Positions 50,486-59,736 of a DNA stretch of 64,000 nucleotides are shown here, in pieces. Numbering within the stretch: position 1 is the first letter of the stretch; each line of letters opens with the position of its first letter. A program made the translations under genes and the position numbers. The stretch comes from Bacillus sp. FJAT-28004. GTDB taxonomy: Bacteria > Bacillota > Bacilli > Paenibacillales > Paenibacillaceae. The notes under the pieces were generated by a model. That model made no database searches. It saw only the letters and a program-made list of their open reading frames with translations, and was not told the DNA's origin. The stretch lies in NCBI RefSeq assembly GCF_001280845.1, contig NZ_LGHP01000001.1:4505777-4569776 (forward strand), written 5' to 3'.

Positions 50486-51103
50486 ATGCACAAAAAAATG
50501 CTGCTTTATCTTTTATGTGGGGTAATGATGTTAAGTACAGCTCTTATAGCAAAGCCAAAAGCGGTCTTTGCATGCTCGTGCGCAATGCAGCCGTCCGCAG
50601 AGACGCATGTAAAAGAAGAACTTGATCGCAAGACCGCCGTTTTCACAGGTAAAGTAATCAAAGTAACACCTCCCAAACAGAAAAAAACGATGTCCACTGC
50701 TGATCTAGTTCAAGTTGACTTTGAGGTATCAACGGTATGGAAAGGGGAGTTGAAGCAGCAGACAGCAATTTATACAGCGATGAGCTCTGCGAGCTGCGGC
50801 TATGACGGCTTTAAAGTCGGTGATGCCTATATCGTGTCTGCTTATGACAGATCAGGAGAGCTTGAAACAGGGATGTGCGATTTAACGAAGCCCGTCTCTA
50901 CAGCGGGAGATGAGTTGAAGGTTCTGGGGAAAGGTTATGATCCGTTACCCTTAAGCGCTGGTGAGCTTTTTCCAGGTAACGGGGATGCTGCTAATGAAGT
51001 GTCTAAAGAAAGTGGAGCATCGAAGCTGCAGCTCATCATAGGCGCGCTAGCGCTCTTCATGACCATTGGGATTGTCGTTAGGCGGGCACGCCGTCGTCGA
51101 TAA
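50486..51103 (+). CDS. Secreted/anchored NTR (TIMP-like) domain protein
   Basis: The 205-residue protein has a signal peptide ending before CSCAMQPS, then an OB-fold NTR-like domain with FTGKVIKV, VDFEVSTVWKG, SCGYDGFKVGDAYIVSAY and MCDLTKPV. Residues 170-190 form a membrane helix followed by an Arg-rich tail, the usual sign of an anchor. The CxC start and further Cys residues match tissue-inhibitor-of-metalloprotease-like bacterial proteins. Its role is unknown; protease inhibition is only an analogy. The start at 50486 follows AGAGG at 8 nt. Confidence 0.78.
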   Translation: MHKKMLLYLLCGVMMLSTALIAKPKAVFACSCAMQPSAETHVKEELDRKTAVFTGKVIKVTPPKQKKTMSTADLVQVDFEVSTVWKGELKQQTAIYTAMSSASCGYDGFKVGDAYIVSAYDRSGELETGMCDLTKPVSTAGDELKVLGKGYDPLPLSAGELFPGNGDAANEVSKESGASKLQLIIGALALFMTIGIVVRRARRRR

Positions 51104-51148
51104 ATGTAATAAAGGGCTGTTCATTTATTAGTTGATTATGTGCAAAAA

Positions 51149-51187
51149 AAAGCCGATTTCTCCTCTTGAGGATCTCGGCCTTTTTCT
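51149..51187 (+). terminator. Terminator after the NTR-domain gene
   Basis: AAGCCGA / TCGGCCTT with an inner CCTC/GAGG stem is followed by TTTTT. Confidence 0.75.
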
Positions 51188-51371
51188 ATGCTGTCATAGG
51201 CTTCAAGAGTCCTCTTCACGTATGAATAATAAGCTATAAGAATGACATACCCTAACCTAATCCATGGATCTCTTATTTACTTTAATGAAAAATATGGTTA
51301 AATGGGGAGTGGTGAAACGAGTTCTTTGAACAGGCGCTTCGCCAAAAAGTAACGATTTTGGAGGGATCCAT

Positions 51372-53024
51372 ATGTACAAGCTGCTGCTCGTCGATGACGA
51401 GCCAGAAGTTACGGAAGGATTAATGGGAGAGATTGATTGGAAGAGCTGCGGGTTCACAGAAGTGAGGACGGCAGGGAACGGTAAGGAAGCGATGGAGATT
51501 TTTGAGAAAATGGAGCCTGACGTGCTCATTACGGATATTAGCATGCCTTTTATGAATGGATTGGAACTCTCGGATTGGGCGAGAAAGATGTACCCCATTA
51601 CACGTATTGTCATCTTATCGGGTCATGATGAATTTGAATATGCGAAGCAGGCCATACATTTGCAGGTAGAAGCTTATGTTTTGAAACCGTTCTCGGCAAG
51701 GCAGCTGACGGACACGATTGCGGAAGTGGCGAAGCGCATGGATGAGGAGCGGGAGAAGCGGAGCAATATCGAGCTTCTGGAGGAGCATTACCGCACAAGC
51801 CTGCCCATCGTTCGCGAGAAATTCCTTTCCTCCTTAATCACTCGCAAGCAGCCTCATAAGGACATATCTATAAAAGCAGCGAAATACGGGATGGAGCTGA
51901 ATGGTGAAGGGTATGTCGTATCGATCATTGCTGTCAACCACTCTGATCATCAGAATGAAGCAGATGCTAAACCAGCCTCCCATTCACTAGCAGCGTCGAC
52001 CGATCTGGACTTAAAGCTGTTCTCCGTCTGCAACATTGCGAGTGAAATATGGGCGAGGCATGAGCTTGGCAAAGTTTTTATTCATCAAGATCAAGTTGTA
52101 TTGTTCACGGTAAGCCCGCGACCGGATAAAGAACGGGTTATGGAGCAGACACAGGATGCACTAAAGGAAATTTTGCAAAGCATTGAGAAGTTTTTGCGTT
52201 TCCCGGTCATGATCGGCGTCGGAACATTCACACGAGATATTGGAAACCTCAAATATGCCTATGAGGCGGCAATGGTCGCACTAGATTACCGGCGTATTCT
52301 CGGCAACAATCTGATTATTTGTATTGATGATATGGAAACTCGTATGCACGACAAGCTCCTCTTCGACGAATGGAAGGAACAAAATCTAGTTCGAACGGTG
52401 AAGCTCGGAACGGAGAAAGAGCTGGAGGAAGTTATTGATGGGTTGTTTGACGAAATTTCCCGCGTTCAGGCTCCTGTTCACGAGTACCAGCATTATTTGC
52501 TCGAAATGGTGACGGCGATTATCAAATTGACCAAAGCTTATGAGAGCGATAATGATGATATTTTCGCAGGCGGATGGGGCATATTGAATCAATACCAGAA
52601 GCTGAACAGCATGCAGGAAACAAAGGCATGGTTTGGAGAGTTATGTGCTAAGGTACGCAGTCGTATCGCCAGTCGGAGGCAGCATACATACAAACAAATC
52701 GTAGAGGATGCCATTAACTATACGAAAGAACATTATCACGAGAGTGATTTGTCTATAGCGAAGCTATGCGCTCATTTGCATATTAGTACAGGCTATTTCA
52801 GTGGTTTATTCAAAAAAGAGCTGAAAATGACGTACGGCACCTATTTGCTGCAGCTTCGAATGGAACAGGCGAAGGAGCTGCTTCGCACGACGGATCTCAA
52901 AGCGTTTGAAATTGCTGAAAAGATCGGATTTGCCGATCCAAATTATTTTAGCCTCAGCTTTAAGAAGTACGCCGGATCGTCTGCCAAAGAATATCGAAGC
53001 GGCTTGTCGGGACAGGAGAAATGA
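51372..53024 (+). CDS. YesN-type response regulator of a sugar-sensing system
   Basis: The 550-residue protein has a receiver domain with LLVDDEP, the phospho-acceptor in VLITDISMP (about Asp55) and Lys in EAYVLKPF. A long middle region and a C-terminal AraC double helix-turn-helix at about 445-545 (LSIAKLCAHLHISTGYFSGLFKKE, IAEKIGFADPNYFSLSFKK) follow. Its stop codon overlaps the start of the kinase gene (ATGA). It is the probable activator of the mglBAC-like operon. GGAGGG precedes the ATG. Confidence 0.92.
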   Translation: MYKLLLVDDEPEVTEGLMGEIDWKSCGFTEVRTAGNGKEAMEIFEKMEPDVLITDISMPFMNGLELSDWARKMYPITRIVILSGHDEFEYAKQAIHLQVEAYVLKPFSARQLTDTIAEVAKRMDEEREKRSNIELLEEHYRTSLPIVREKFLSSLITRKQPHKDISIKAAKYGMELNGEGYVVSIIAVNHSDHQNEADAKPASHSLAASTDLDLKLFSVCNIASEIWARHELGKVFIHQDQVVLFTVSPRPDKERVMEQTQDALKEILQSIEKFLRFPVMIGVGTFTRDIGNLKYAYEAAMVALDYRRILGNNLIICIDDMETRMHDKLLFDEWKEQNLVRTVKLGTEKELEEVIDGLFDEISRVQAPVHEYQHYLLEMVTAIIKLTKAYESDNDDIFAGGWGILNQYQKLNSMQETKAWFGELCAKVRSRIASRRQHTYKQIVEDAINYTKEHYHESDLSIAKLCAHLHISTGYFSGLFKKELKMTYGTYLLQLRMEQAKELLRTTDLKAFEIAEKIGFADPNYFSLSFKKYAGSSAKEYRSGLSGQEK

Positions 53025-54778
53025 TGAACCGCAAAAGCATTCAGTTTATTTTAACCGTCTCTTTTACGTTATTTTCCGTTTTTATTATATTGATTGTCAG
53101 CTTTGTGCTATACGGCCGTTTCTCTGCTACCGCAAAGGAAAATGCTTTTCGCAATTCACAGCAAATCGTTGACCAAGTGAGCTACAATCTTGAAAATTAT
53201 GTGGAGGTTACGTCCGATTTATTCAACATGATGCATCATGCAATCGGTCAAAGCGATGATGTAGAGTCTGATGGGATGCGCCGCCAGCTTGAGTCAATGA
53301 TGTCCACGCGGACCGATACGGTATCGCTTGTCTTATTCGATGACAAGGGTCAGCTGCTCATTGATTTGCCGAACGTCGAATTGAAGGAAACGCTGAAAGT
53401 GACGGAGGAAGGTTGGTTCCGAAGCGCACTCGATTCGGAAGGACATTTATCCATCTCACTCCCTCATGTTCAAAATTTGTACAAGCAGCAGTTCAGATGG
53501 GTCGTATCGATGAGCAAAAGCATCACGGTCCAGCATCAGGGCAAGCAGGTCAATGGCGTTTTGCTGATGGATGTCAATTTCAACACGATTGATGAGCTGT
53601 CCGAACGAGTTAGCCTAGGGCAAAAGGGATATGTGTATTTGCTTGATGAGTCGGCGGGCAACATCGTGTACCATCCGCAGCTTGAGCTCATCTATGCAAA
53701 GCTGAAGGCGGAGAATGTGGAGCTGGCGCTTAAGCATACTTATGGCAGTTTTATTGATGATTCTACGGATGTGGCTAAAATGGTCAGCGTTCAAACGATT
53801 GGCAATGTCGGCTGGAAGGTTGTTGGCGTATCCTACTTGGACGAGGTGATGACGACAAGCTGGCAGTTGAACCGTTCGATGACGAAGCTGCTCATCGCTT
53901 TTGCACTTATCGTGTTTTTATTATCGAGCTTAGTAGCTCGGCGCATATCAAGGCCAATAAAGCGGCTGGAGCTTTCAATGAAAAGCGTAGAGCGGGGCGA
54001 TTTCAACCTGGCGGCCAGTGGCGAGGGCCCGCTTGAGATCAAGCGTCTTGCAGATCGGTACAACATTATGATCGGAACGATCAAACAATTGATGGACCGA
54101 ATTGTAACGGAACAGGAAAGCAAGCGAAAGTATGAGCTGGAAGCGCTGCAAGCGCAGATCAATCCGCATTTTCTATACAACACGTTAAATACGGTCGTGC
54201 GCATGGTTGGCATGAACAAGAATGAAGAGGTTATAACGACAATTACCTCGTTGTCCAAGCTGTTTCGAATTAGTATAGGCAAAGGGAAAAGCCTAATCAC
54301 GCTAGCGGACGAGATGGAGCATGCACGAAACTATTTGGTTATCCAGCAAATGCGTTTCAAAAATAAATTCGAGTATTCCTTTGATTTACAGCAAGAGGCA
54401 TTGTCACTTGCAACCTTAAAGCTTATTGTTCAGCCTCTGATTGAGAATGCGCTCGTGCATGGCATTGAGCCTTCTGTTGACAAGGGGCATATTACCGTTT
54501 CGATGAGGCTCGATGGCAGTGATATTGTTGTAAAGATCGCGGATAATGGGCTTGGCATGTCGGAGGAGAGAATGAGTAAAGTTCTTGCAGGTACAGTCGT
54601 AAGCTCGAAGGGATCGGGTGTAGGAGTTATGAATGTGCAGGAGAGAATTCGACTGTTCTTCGGTCCTTCTTATGGTTTGCATTTCGAGAGTGAGCAGGAA
54701 GTTGGCACAACCGTCACGATTCGTTTCCCTGCCCTTACACTTCAGCAAGCTGAAGGAGGGGAGAAGCATAATGGTTAA
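53021..54778 (+). CDS. YesM/LytS-type sensor histidine kinase
   Basis: The 585-residue kinase has membrane helices at about 8-30 and 290-310 enclosing a Cache-like extracellular sensor, then HAMP, the H-box INPHFLYNTLNTV (His about 385), N-box VQPLIENALVHG and a G-box region. It overlaps the regulator gene upstream by 4 nt and the sugar-binding-protein gene downstream by 8 nt, so all three proteins are made together. The extracellular part may contact that binding protein rather than bind sugar itself. Confidence 0.9.
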   Translation: MMNRKSIQFILTVSFTLFSVFIILIVSFVLYGRFSATAKENAFRNSQQIVDQVSYNLENYVEVTSDLFNMMHHAIGQSDDVESDGMRRQLESMMSTRTDTVSLVLFDDKGQLLIDLPNVELKETLKVTEEGWFRSALDSEGHLSISLPHVQNLYKQQFRWVVSMSKSITVQHQGKQVNGVLLMDVNFNTIDELSERVSLGQKGYVYLLDESAGNIVYHPQLELIYAKLKAENVELALKHTYGSFIDDSTDVAKMVSVQTIGNVGWKVVGVSYLDEVMTTSWQLNRSMTKLLIAFALIVFLLSSLVARRISRPIKRLELSMKSVERGDFNLAASGEGPLEIKRLADRYNIMIGTIKQLMDRIVTEQESKRKYELEALQAQINPHFLYNTLNTVVRMVGMNKNEEVITTITSLSKLFRISIGKGKSLITLADEMEHARNYLVIQQMRFKNKFEYSFDLQQEALSLATLKLIVQPLIENALVHGIEPSVDKGHITVSMRLDGSDIVVKIADNGLGMSEERMSKVLAGTVVSSKGSGVGVMNVQERIRLFFGPSYGLHFESEQEVGTTVTIRFPALTLQQAEGGEKHNG

Positions 54779-55754
54779 TATCAAAGGAAAGGTCATTAGC
54801 GGGCTGCTCCTCATCATAGCTGTCCTTTTATTATATTCCGCGCTTTACCCAGGAACAGATGAGCCAAAGAAGGAGAAGGCTGGGAAGACAATACAGCTTA
54901 TTCTTCGAACAAGCAAAGGCGACTACTGGAAAAACGTGACGATGGGCGCGCAAGCCGCCGTCAAGGAATTTGGCATTACTCTTCATGTCTCAGCCGGTGC
55001 GGATGAGGGGGACATCGAAGGGCAGCTTCAGTCAGCTATGCAATCGCTAGAGACTCATCCTGATGCAATTGTACTAGGTGCGAATGATGATGCGGCATTT
55101 GAGCCTTTTTTGAAGGAAGCTGCGAAGCGGAATATTCCCGTTATCGCAATGGACAGCTTGCTAACGTCGGGTAAGACGGTATCTTATGTGGGAATGGACA
55201 ATTATATGGCTGGAAAAGAAGCGCTGCGGGAAATCGCCAAACAGCTTGGAGGCAAAGGCGAGGTTGCCATTGTAACGTACAGCAAGGGCGGAATTAACGG
55301 TGTACTTAGGGAGCGGGGCATTCGCGATGCCGTTGAAGAATATGAGGGTCTCCACCTTGTAGGCAGTCAATTGTGCTCAGAGGAGTATCAGGCATGTGAA
55401 CAGACCGTCAGCAGTATTTTAGATAAGCAGAAAGTAGACGGCATATTAGCACTCAACACAGAAACGACGATTGGAGCGGCGCATGAGCTGAAACGCAGGC
55501 AAGTGGGCAATAAAATTAAATTAGTAGGCTTCGATAGTTCACCGGAGCTGCTAGAGCTGCTTCAGGAAAATCAGCTGCAGTCACTTATCGTGCAAAATCC
55601 ATTCAGTATGGGCTATCTTAGCGTCAAGCATGCGTTGGCAGCAGCAGAGGGAGAAACGGTCCCCGAACGGGTTGAAATGAGTATGGAGCTCATAACGGAA
55701 GAGAACATGTTTTGGCTGAAAAATCAGAAGTTATTGTTCCCCGTCGTGCAATAA
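54771..55754 (+). CDS. Membrane-anchored sugar-binding protein, candidate third component of the sensor
   Basis: The 327-residue protein has an N-terminal helix (VISGLLLIIAVLLLYSALYPG) without a lipobox Cys, then a type-I periplasmic-binding (RbsB-like) domain: TSKGDYWKNVTMGAQAA, DAIVLGANDDAAF and VDGILALNTETTIG. It overlaps the kinase gene by 8 nt. XylFII, LytS and YesN in Clostridium form a similar three-component system in which the anchored binding protein signals to the kinase. GGAGG precedes the ATG. It could instead be a second receptor for the transporter. Confidence 0.85.
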   Translation: MVNIKGKVISGLLLIIAVLLLYSALYPGTDEPKKEKAGKTIQLILRTSKGDYWKNVTMGAQAAVKEFGITLHVSAGADEGDIEGQLQSAMQSLETHPDAIVLGANDDAAFEPFLKEAAKRNIPVIAMDSLLTSGKTVSYVGMDNYMAGKEALREIAKQLGGKGEVAIVTYSKGGINGVLRERGIRDAVEEYEGLHLVGSQLCSEEYQACEQTVSSILDKQKVDGILALNTETTIGAAHELKRRQVGNKIKLVGFDSSPELLELLQENQLQSLIVQNPFSMGYLSVKHALAAAEGETVPERVEMSMELITEENMFWLKNQKLLFPVVQ

Positions 55755-55775
55755 TGCTAAATTATTATGCAAATA

Positions 55776-55809
55776 GATGAGGATTTTAATAAAAGTGATG
55801 AGGATATTA
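55776..55809 (+). promoter_or_regulatory. 13-bp direct repeat with 21-bp spacing, candidate YesN operator
   Basis: GATGAGGATTTTA (55776-55788) and GATGAGGATATTA (55797-55809) differ at one base and start 21 bp apart, two helical turns. The second copy ends 2 nt before a poor -35 box. This is the layout of an AraC-family activator site. Confidence 0.6.
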
Positions 55810-55811
55810 CA

Positions 55812-55840
55812 TGTGAATCCCTCCGAAATTACGACATAAT
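55812..55840 (+). promoter_or_regulatory. mglB promoter, weak -35
   Basis: TGTGAA (55812-55817) and CATAAT (55835-55840) are spaced 17 nt. The weak -35 and the adjacent direct repeat indicate activator dependence. Confidence 0.5.
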
Positions 55841-55879
55841 GAAGCAGTAGTTAATTCATCTACCAGGGGGATATAAATT

Positions 55880-56890
55880 ATGAAAAAGTGGACAGCAGCG
55901 CTCGTTATTGGAGCAGTGGCAGTTACAGCAGCAGGTTGCGGAAGCGCGAATGGAGAGGGAAGCTCAAGCAGCTTGCCTAAAGCGGGCGTAGCCATTTATA
56001 AATTTGATGACACATTTATGAGTGGCGTGCGCAGCGCAATCGATACTGCGGCGGAAGGCAAATTGGCAGTAGATATCGTAGATAGCCAAAACTCACAGCC
56101 AACACAAAATGATAAAGTTGATTTGTTTATTACGAAGAAAGTAAAAGCAATGGCAGTTAACCCGGTTGACCGTACAGCTGCTGGCATCGTTATCGATAAA
56201 GCACAAAAAGCTAATATTCCAGTTGTATTCATTAACCGCGAGCCGCTTGCTGATGATTTGGCGAAATGGGACAAAGCCTTTTTTGTAGGCGCCAAAGCTG
56301 AAGAATCAGGAACAATGGAAGGCGAGATCATCGCTGAGTACTGGAAAGCACATCCGGAAGCGGATAAGAACGGTGACGGCGTGCTCCAATATGTAATGCT
56401 GAAAGGCGAGCCGGGACATCAAGATGCTGAGCTGCGGACGAAATTCTCCGTACAAGCGATTCAAGATGCTGGCATTAAAGTGGAGAAGGTAGCGGAAGAT
56501 ACAGCGATGTGGGATCGTGTAAAAGGCCAAGAGAAAATGGCAGCGTTCCTTGCTTCAAAAGGCGACAGCATTGAAGCCGTTCTAGCAAACAACGATGACA
56601 TGGCGCTTGGTGCGATTGAAGCATTGAAAGCTGCTGGCTACTTTAAAGACAATAAATTTATGCCGGTTGTCGGCGTTGATGCAACAGATCCTGCTAATCA
56701 AGCGTTAAAAGAAGGCACTTTGCTCGGTACTGTTCTGAACGATGCGACTAACCAAGGTAAAGCAACCGTTGAGCTTATGCGTGTACTTGCCGCAGGCGAA
56801 ACACCAACGAAAGAAAATACAGGCTTTGAAATTACAGATGGCAAATATGTTTGGATTCCATATCAAAAGGTAACGCAAGAGAGCAAATAG
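55880..56890 (+). CDS. mglB: Galactose-type sugar-binding lipoprotein (MglB-like)
   Basis: The 336-residue lipoprotein has a lipobox ending at Cys20 (TAAGC) and the RbsB-type fold with MglB traits: VNPVDRTAAGIVIDKAQ, FINREPL and a calcium-loop-like DKNGDGVLQYVMLKGEPGH near residue 165. MglB binds glucose and galactose in enteric bacteria; the exact sugar here is unproven. It heads the transporter operon behind the direct-repeat promoter. A hairpin with a T run after it probably gives it higher expression than mglA and mglC. GGGGG precedes the ATG. Confidence 0.9.
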   Translation: MKKWTAALVIGAVAVTAAGCGSANGEGSSSSLPKAGVAIYKFDDTFMSGVRSAIDTAAEGKLAVDIVDSQNSQPTQNDKVDLFITKKVKAMAVNPVDRTAAGIVIDKAQKANIPVVFINREPLADDLAKWDKAFFVGAKAEESGTMEGEIIAEYWKAHPEADKNGDGVLQYVMLKGEPGHQDAELRTKFSVQAIQDAGIKVEKVAEDTAMWDRVKGQEKMAAFLASKGDSIEAVLANNDDMALGAIEALKAAGYFKDNKFMPVVGVDATDPANQALKEGTLLGTVLNDATNQGKATVELMRVLAAGETPTKENTGFEITDGKYVWIPYQKVTQESK

Positions 56891-56919
56891 TATAAGCAGT
56901 ACGATGGATGATCAAGAGC

Positions 56920-56958
56920 GGGGGAATAACGTCACTTGCGTTGCCCCTGTTTTTTTTC
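56920..56958 (+). terminator. Attenuating hairpin between mglB and mglA
   Basis: An imperfect stem (GGGGGAATAACG / CGTTGCCCC) is followed by eight T residues. Such partial terminators after binding-protein genes lower expression of the ATPase and permease genes. Confidence 0.6.
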
Positions 56959-56998
56959 GCCCGCTTGCTTGGCGGGCTGGACAAAGGGAGGCTATACG

Positions 56999-58516
56999 AT
57001 GGCAAAGCAGCATCCATATTTGCTTGAAATGAACGGGATTACCAAAACGTTTCCAGGTGTTAAGGCGCTAGATGATGTAACATTAAAAGTACGACCTGGC
57101 ACGGTTCATGCGCTTATGGGTGAGAACGGTGCAGGCAAATCTACATTGATGAAATGCTTGTTTGGCATATACAAGCCGGATAACGGTGAGATCATTCTCG
57201 ATGAACAAAAGGTTGACATTAAAAACTCCAAGGACGCTTTGAACTACGGCGTCTCCATGATTCATCAGGAGCTGCATCCGGTGCCGCAGCGCAGCGTGAT
57301 GGAGAACATTTGGCTTGGCAGATTTCCGGTAAGAGGCATTGCGCCATTCCGGTTCATTGATCATAAAAAGATGTACCGCGACACAGCTCAGCTGTTCGAG
57401 GATTTGAATATGACCATCGATCCGAACCAGCTAGTCGGTGAATTATCGGTCTCCAAAATTCAATCGCTCGAAATTGCCAAAGCGGTATCCTTCAATTCAA
57501 AAATTATCGTAATGGATGAGCCCACCTCGTCGCTCACAGGCAATGAGGTAGAGCAACTGTTCGACATTATCAATAAGCTGCGGGCACGGGGCGTTTCGAT
57601 TATTTATATTTCGCACAAAATGGAAGAAATTTTGCGTATCTCCGATGATGTGACGATTATGCGTGACGGCAAATATATTGGTACTTGGCCAGCACCTGAG
57701 CTGACCATCGATACGATTATTACTAGAATGGTAGGGCGTGATTTATCTGATCGATTCCCAGAGCGTACGAACAAGCCCGGAGAGGTCATGCTGCGCGTAG
57801 AAGGGTTAACTTCGCCGCATGCGCATTCCTTCAAGGATGTATCATTCGATCTGAGAAAAGGTGAGATTCTCGGAATAGGCGGACTGGTTGGCGCGCAGCG
57901 TACTGAACTAGTTGAAGCTTTGTTCGGACTTCGTTCCGTGAAATCGGGTATCATCTACAAAAATGGCAAGCCGATTACGATTAAGTCGCCAATCGATGCT
58001 AAACGCCACAAAATTGCACTGCTAACCGAGGAGCGCCGAGTAACGGGAATTTTCCCGGTTTTGTCCGTGACGGAGAACACCGCGATCGCTAATCTGGATT
58101 TATATCAAAATCGCTTCGGCTTCCTAAATGAGTCGAAGATGAGATCGGAGGCAGCAAAAGGCGTAGAGAAATTCAAAACAAAAACGCCGTCTGTTGATCA
58201 GCTTATTCGTAACCTATCCGGCGGTAATCAGCAGAAAGTGCTTCTAGCTCGTTGGCTGCTTACGAATCCAGATATTTTACTGCTGGACGAACCAACACGG
58301 GGCATTGATATCGGCGCTAAATATGAGATTTACAACATTATTATTGAGCTAGCAAAGCAAGGGAAAAGCATTATTATGATTTCGTCTGAGATGCCAGAGC
58401 TTATTGGTATGTCGGATCGCATTATAGTGATGTCGGAAGGACGTGCCACAGGTATTCTTGAAGGCAATATGGCGACCGAGCAAAGTATTATGCGGCTTGC
58501 TGCACAGACGGGCTAA
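56999..58516 (+). CDS. mglA: Sugar ABC transporter ATPase with duplicated domains (MglA-like)
   Basis: The 505-residue protein contains two ABC domains in tandem, typical of CUT2 transporters. The first has Walker A GENGAGKST, signature ELSVSKIQSLEIAKA and Walker B IIVMDEPTSSL. The second has a degenerate Walker A (GGLVGAQRTE) but an intact signature LSGGNQQKV and ILLLDEPTRGIDIG. The ATG at 56999 follows AGGGAGG; an earlier in-frame start lacks support. It works with the MglC permease. Confidence 0.94.
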   Translation: MAKQHPYLLEMNGITKTFPGVKALDDVTLKVRPGTVHALMGENGAGKSTLMKCLFGIYKPDNGEIILDEQKVDIKNSKDALNYGVSMIHQELHPVPQRSVMENIWLGRFPVRGIAPFRFIDHKKMYRDTAQLFEDLNMTIDPNQLVGELSVSKIQSLEIAKAVSFNSKIIVMDEPTSSLTGNEVEQLFDIINKLRARGVSIIYISHKMEEILRISDDVTIMRDGKYIGTWPAPELTIDTIITRMVGRDLSDRFPERTNKPGEVMLRVEGLTSPHAHSFKDVSFDLRKGEILGIGGLVGAQRTELVEALFGLRSVKSGIIYKNGKPITIKSPIDAKRHKIALLTEERRVTGIFPVLSVTENTAIANLDLYQNRFGFLNESKMRSEAAKGVEKFKTKTPSVDQLIRNLSGGNQQKVLLARWLLTNPDILLLDEPTRGIDIGAKYEIYNIIIELAKQGKSIIMISSEMPELIGMSDRIIVMSEGRATGILEGNMATEQSIMRLAAQTG

Positions 58517-58546
58517 TGATGAAGGATTTAAAGGAGGTTCACGGCA

Positions 58547-59563
58547 ATGGAAGCAACTAAAGGTTTAAAAATAAAAAATGCATTTTCGCAAAATGCCATT
58601 TGGATTGTACTTGTCGCATTAATTTTAGGAATCGCCATTATTGATGCAAACTTTTTGTCTATTACAACGCTTAGAGATATGATGGTGCAATCATCGACAC
58701 GAGTGATTATTGCGCTTGGCGCGGCTTTTGTACTTATAACAGCGGGAACAGACTTGTCGGCTGGTCGTGTAGTCGGACTCAGTGCGGTTGTATCCGCATC
58801 GATGCTGCAAATGCCTGAGTATGCAAGCAAGTTTTTCCCTAACTTGCCTGAGCTATGGGTAATCATCCCGATCATCATCGCTATTACGGTTGGTTTGTTG
58901 GTTGGACTATTGAACGGTTTAATCGTAGCGAAGTTTAATGTGCCGCCTTTTATCGCTACACTAGGTACGATGGTTGCAGTGTACGGTGCGAACTCTCTTT
59001 ACTTCGATATGCCACCGAACAACTCGCAGCCGATTGGCGGCTTGCGCAAGGACTTCACAGAAATCGGAACAGGTGCGCTGGGAAGTGGACAATTCTCCAT
59101 CCCTTATATCGTATTGATCGCTATTTTTGTAGCCTTCATCGTATGGGTTGTATTCAATAAAACACGTCTCGGCAAAAATATGTACGCAATCGGCGGCAAC
59201 ATTCAAGCTGCGCACGTATCCGGTATCAACGTGGCAAAGAACTTGATGTGGATTTATGCGATTGCTGGCGCTTTGTACGGCTTGGCTGGTGTGCTTGAAG
59301 CAGCGCGTACGGGCGGAGCTTCGAACAACTACGGCAATATGTATGAGCTTGATGCGATTGCGGCTTGCGTTGTCGGCGGTGTTTCGACGACTGGCGGCGT
59401 AGGCAGAGTGAAGGGGATCATCGCAGGTGTGCTCATTTTCACCGTCATCAACTATGGTTTGACTTACATCGGTATTAATCCTAACTGGCAGCTGATTATC
59501 AAAGGTTTGATCATCGTTGTTGCTGTAGCTTTCGATATTCGCAAATATGTAGCGAAAAAGTAA
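58547..59563 (+). CDS. mglC: Sugar ABC transporter permease (MglC-like)
   Basis: The 338-residue permease has about ten hydrophobic segments and CUT2 features: TAGTDLSAGRVVGLSAV near residue 65 and GLLNGLIVAKFNVPPFIATLGTM near 122. A long hydrophilic loop with MPPNNSQPIGGLRKDF follows, then the NMYAIGGNIQAAHVSGI segment. It is the last gene of the operon and is followed by a terminator. AAAGGAGG precedes the ATG. Confidence 0.93.
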   Translation: MEATKGLKIKNAFSQNAIWIVLVALILGIAIIDANFLSITTLRDMMVQSSTRVIIALGAAFVLITAGTDLSAGRVVGLSAVVSASMLQMPEYASKFFPNLPELWVIIPIIIAITVGLLVGLLNGLIVAKFNVPPFIATLGTMVAVYGANSLYFDMPPNNSQPIGGLRKDFTEIGTGALGSGQFSIPYIVLIAIFVAFIVWVVFNKTRLGKNMYAIGGNIQAAHVSGINVAKNLMWIYAIAGALYGLAGVLEAARTGGASNNYGNMYELDAIAACVVGGVSTTGGVGRVKGIIAGVLIFTVINYGLTYIGINPNWQLIIKGLIIVVAVAFDIRKYVAKK

Positions 59564-59576
59564 GACGAGAAGGAAG

Positions 59577-59624
59577 AAGAAGCTGTCCCTGGAGGTCGAT
59601 GACCTCGGGCGGCTTCTTTTTTTA
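59577..59624 (+). terminator. Terminator of the mglBAC operon
   Basis: AAGAAGC / GCTTCTT with an inner GAGGTC/GACCTC stem is followed by a run of T residues. Confidence 0.8.
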
Positions 59625-59736
59625 TGTCGTATGAGGTAAGTACATATGTTCACAAACAGCAAAAGTATACTTACTTCGAATTAACCTCGAATTAACTTTT
59701 ATAATCTTAGTATCCCATGCAGCCGGCGGGCTCCCA

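Noticed and set aside
58961..59662. 233-codon minus-strand open frame over mglC
   Set aside because: Rich in Arg, His and Ser as expected for the complement of a membrane protein gene; no recognisable domain.
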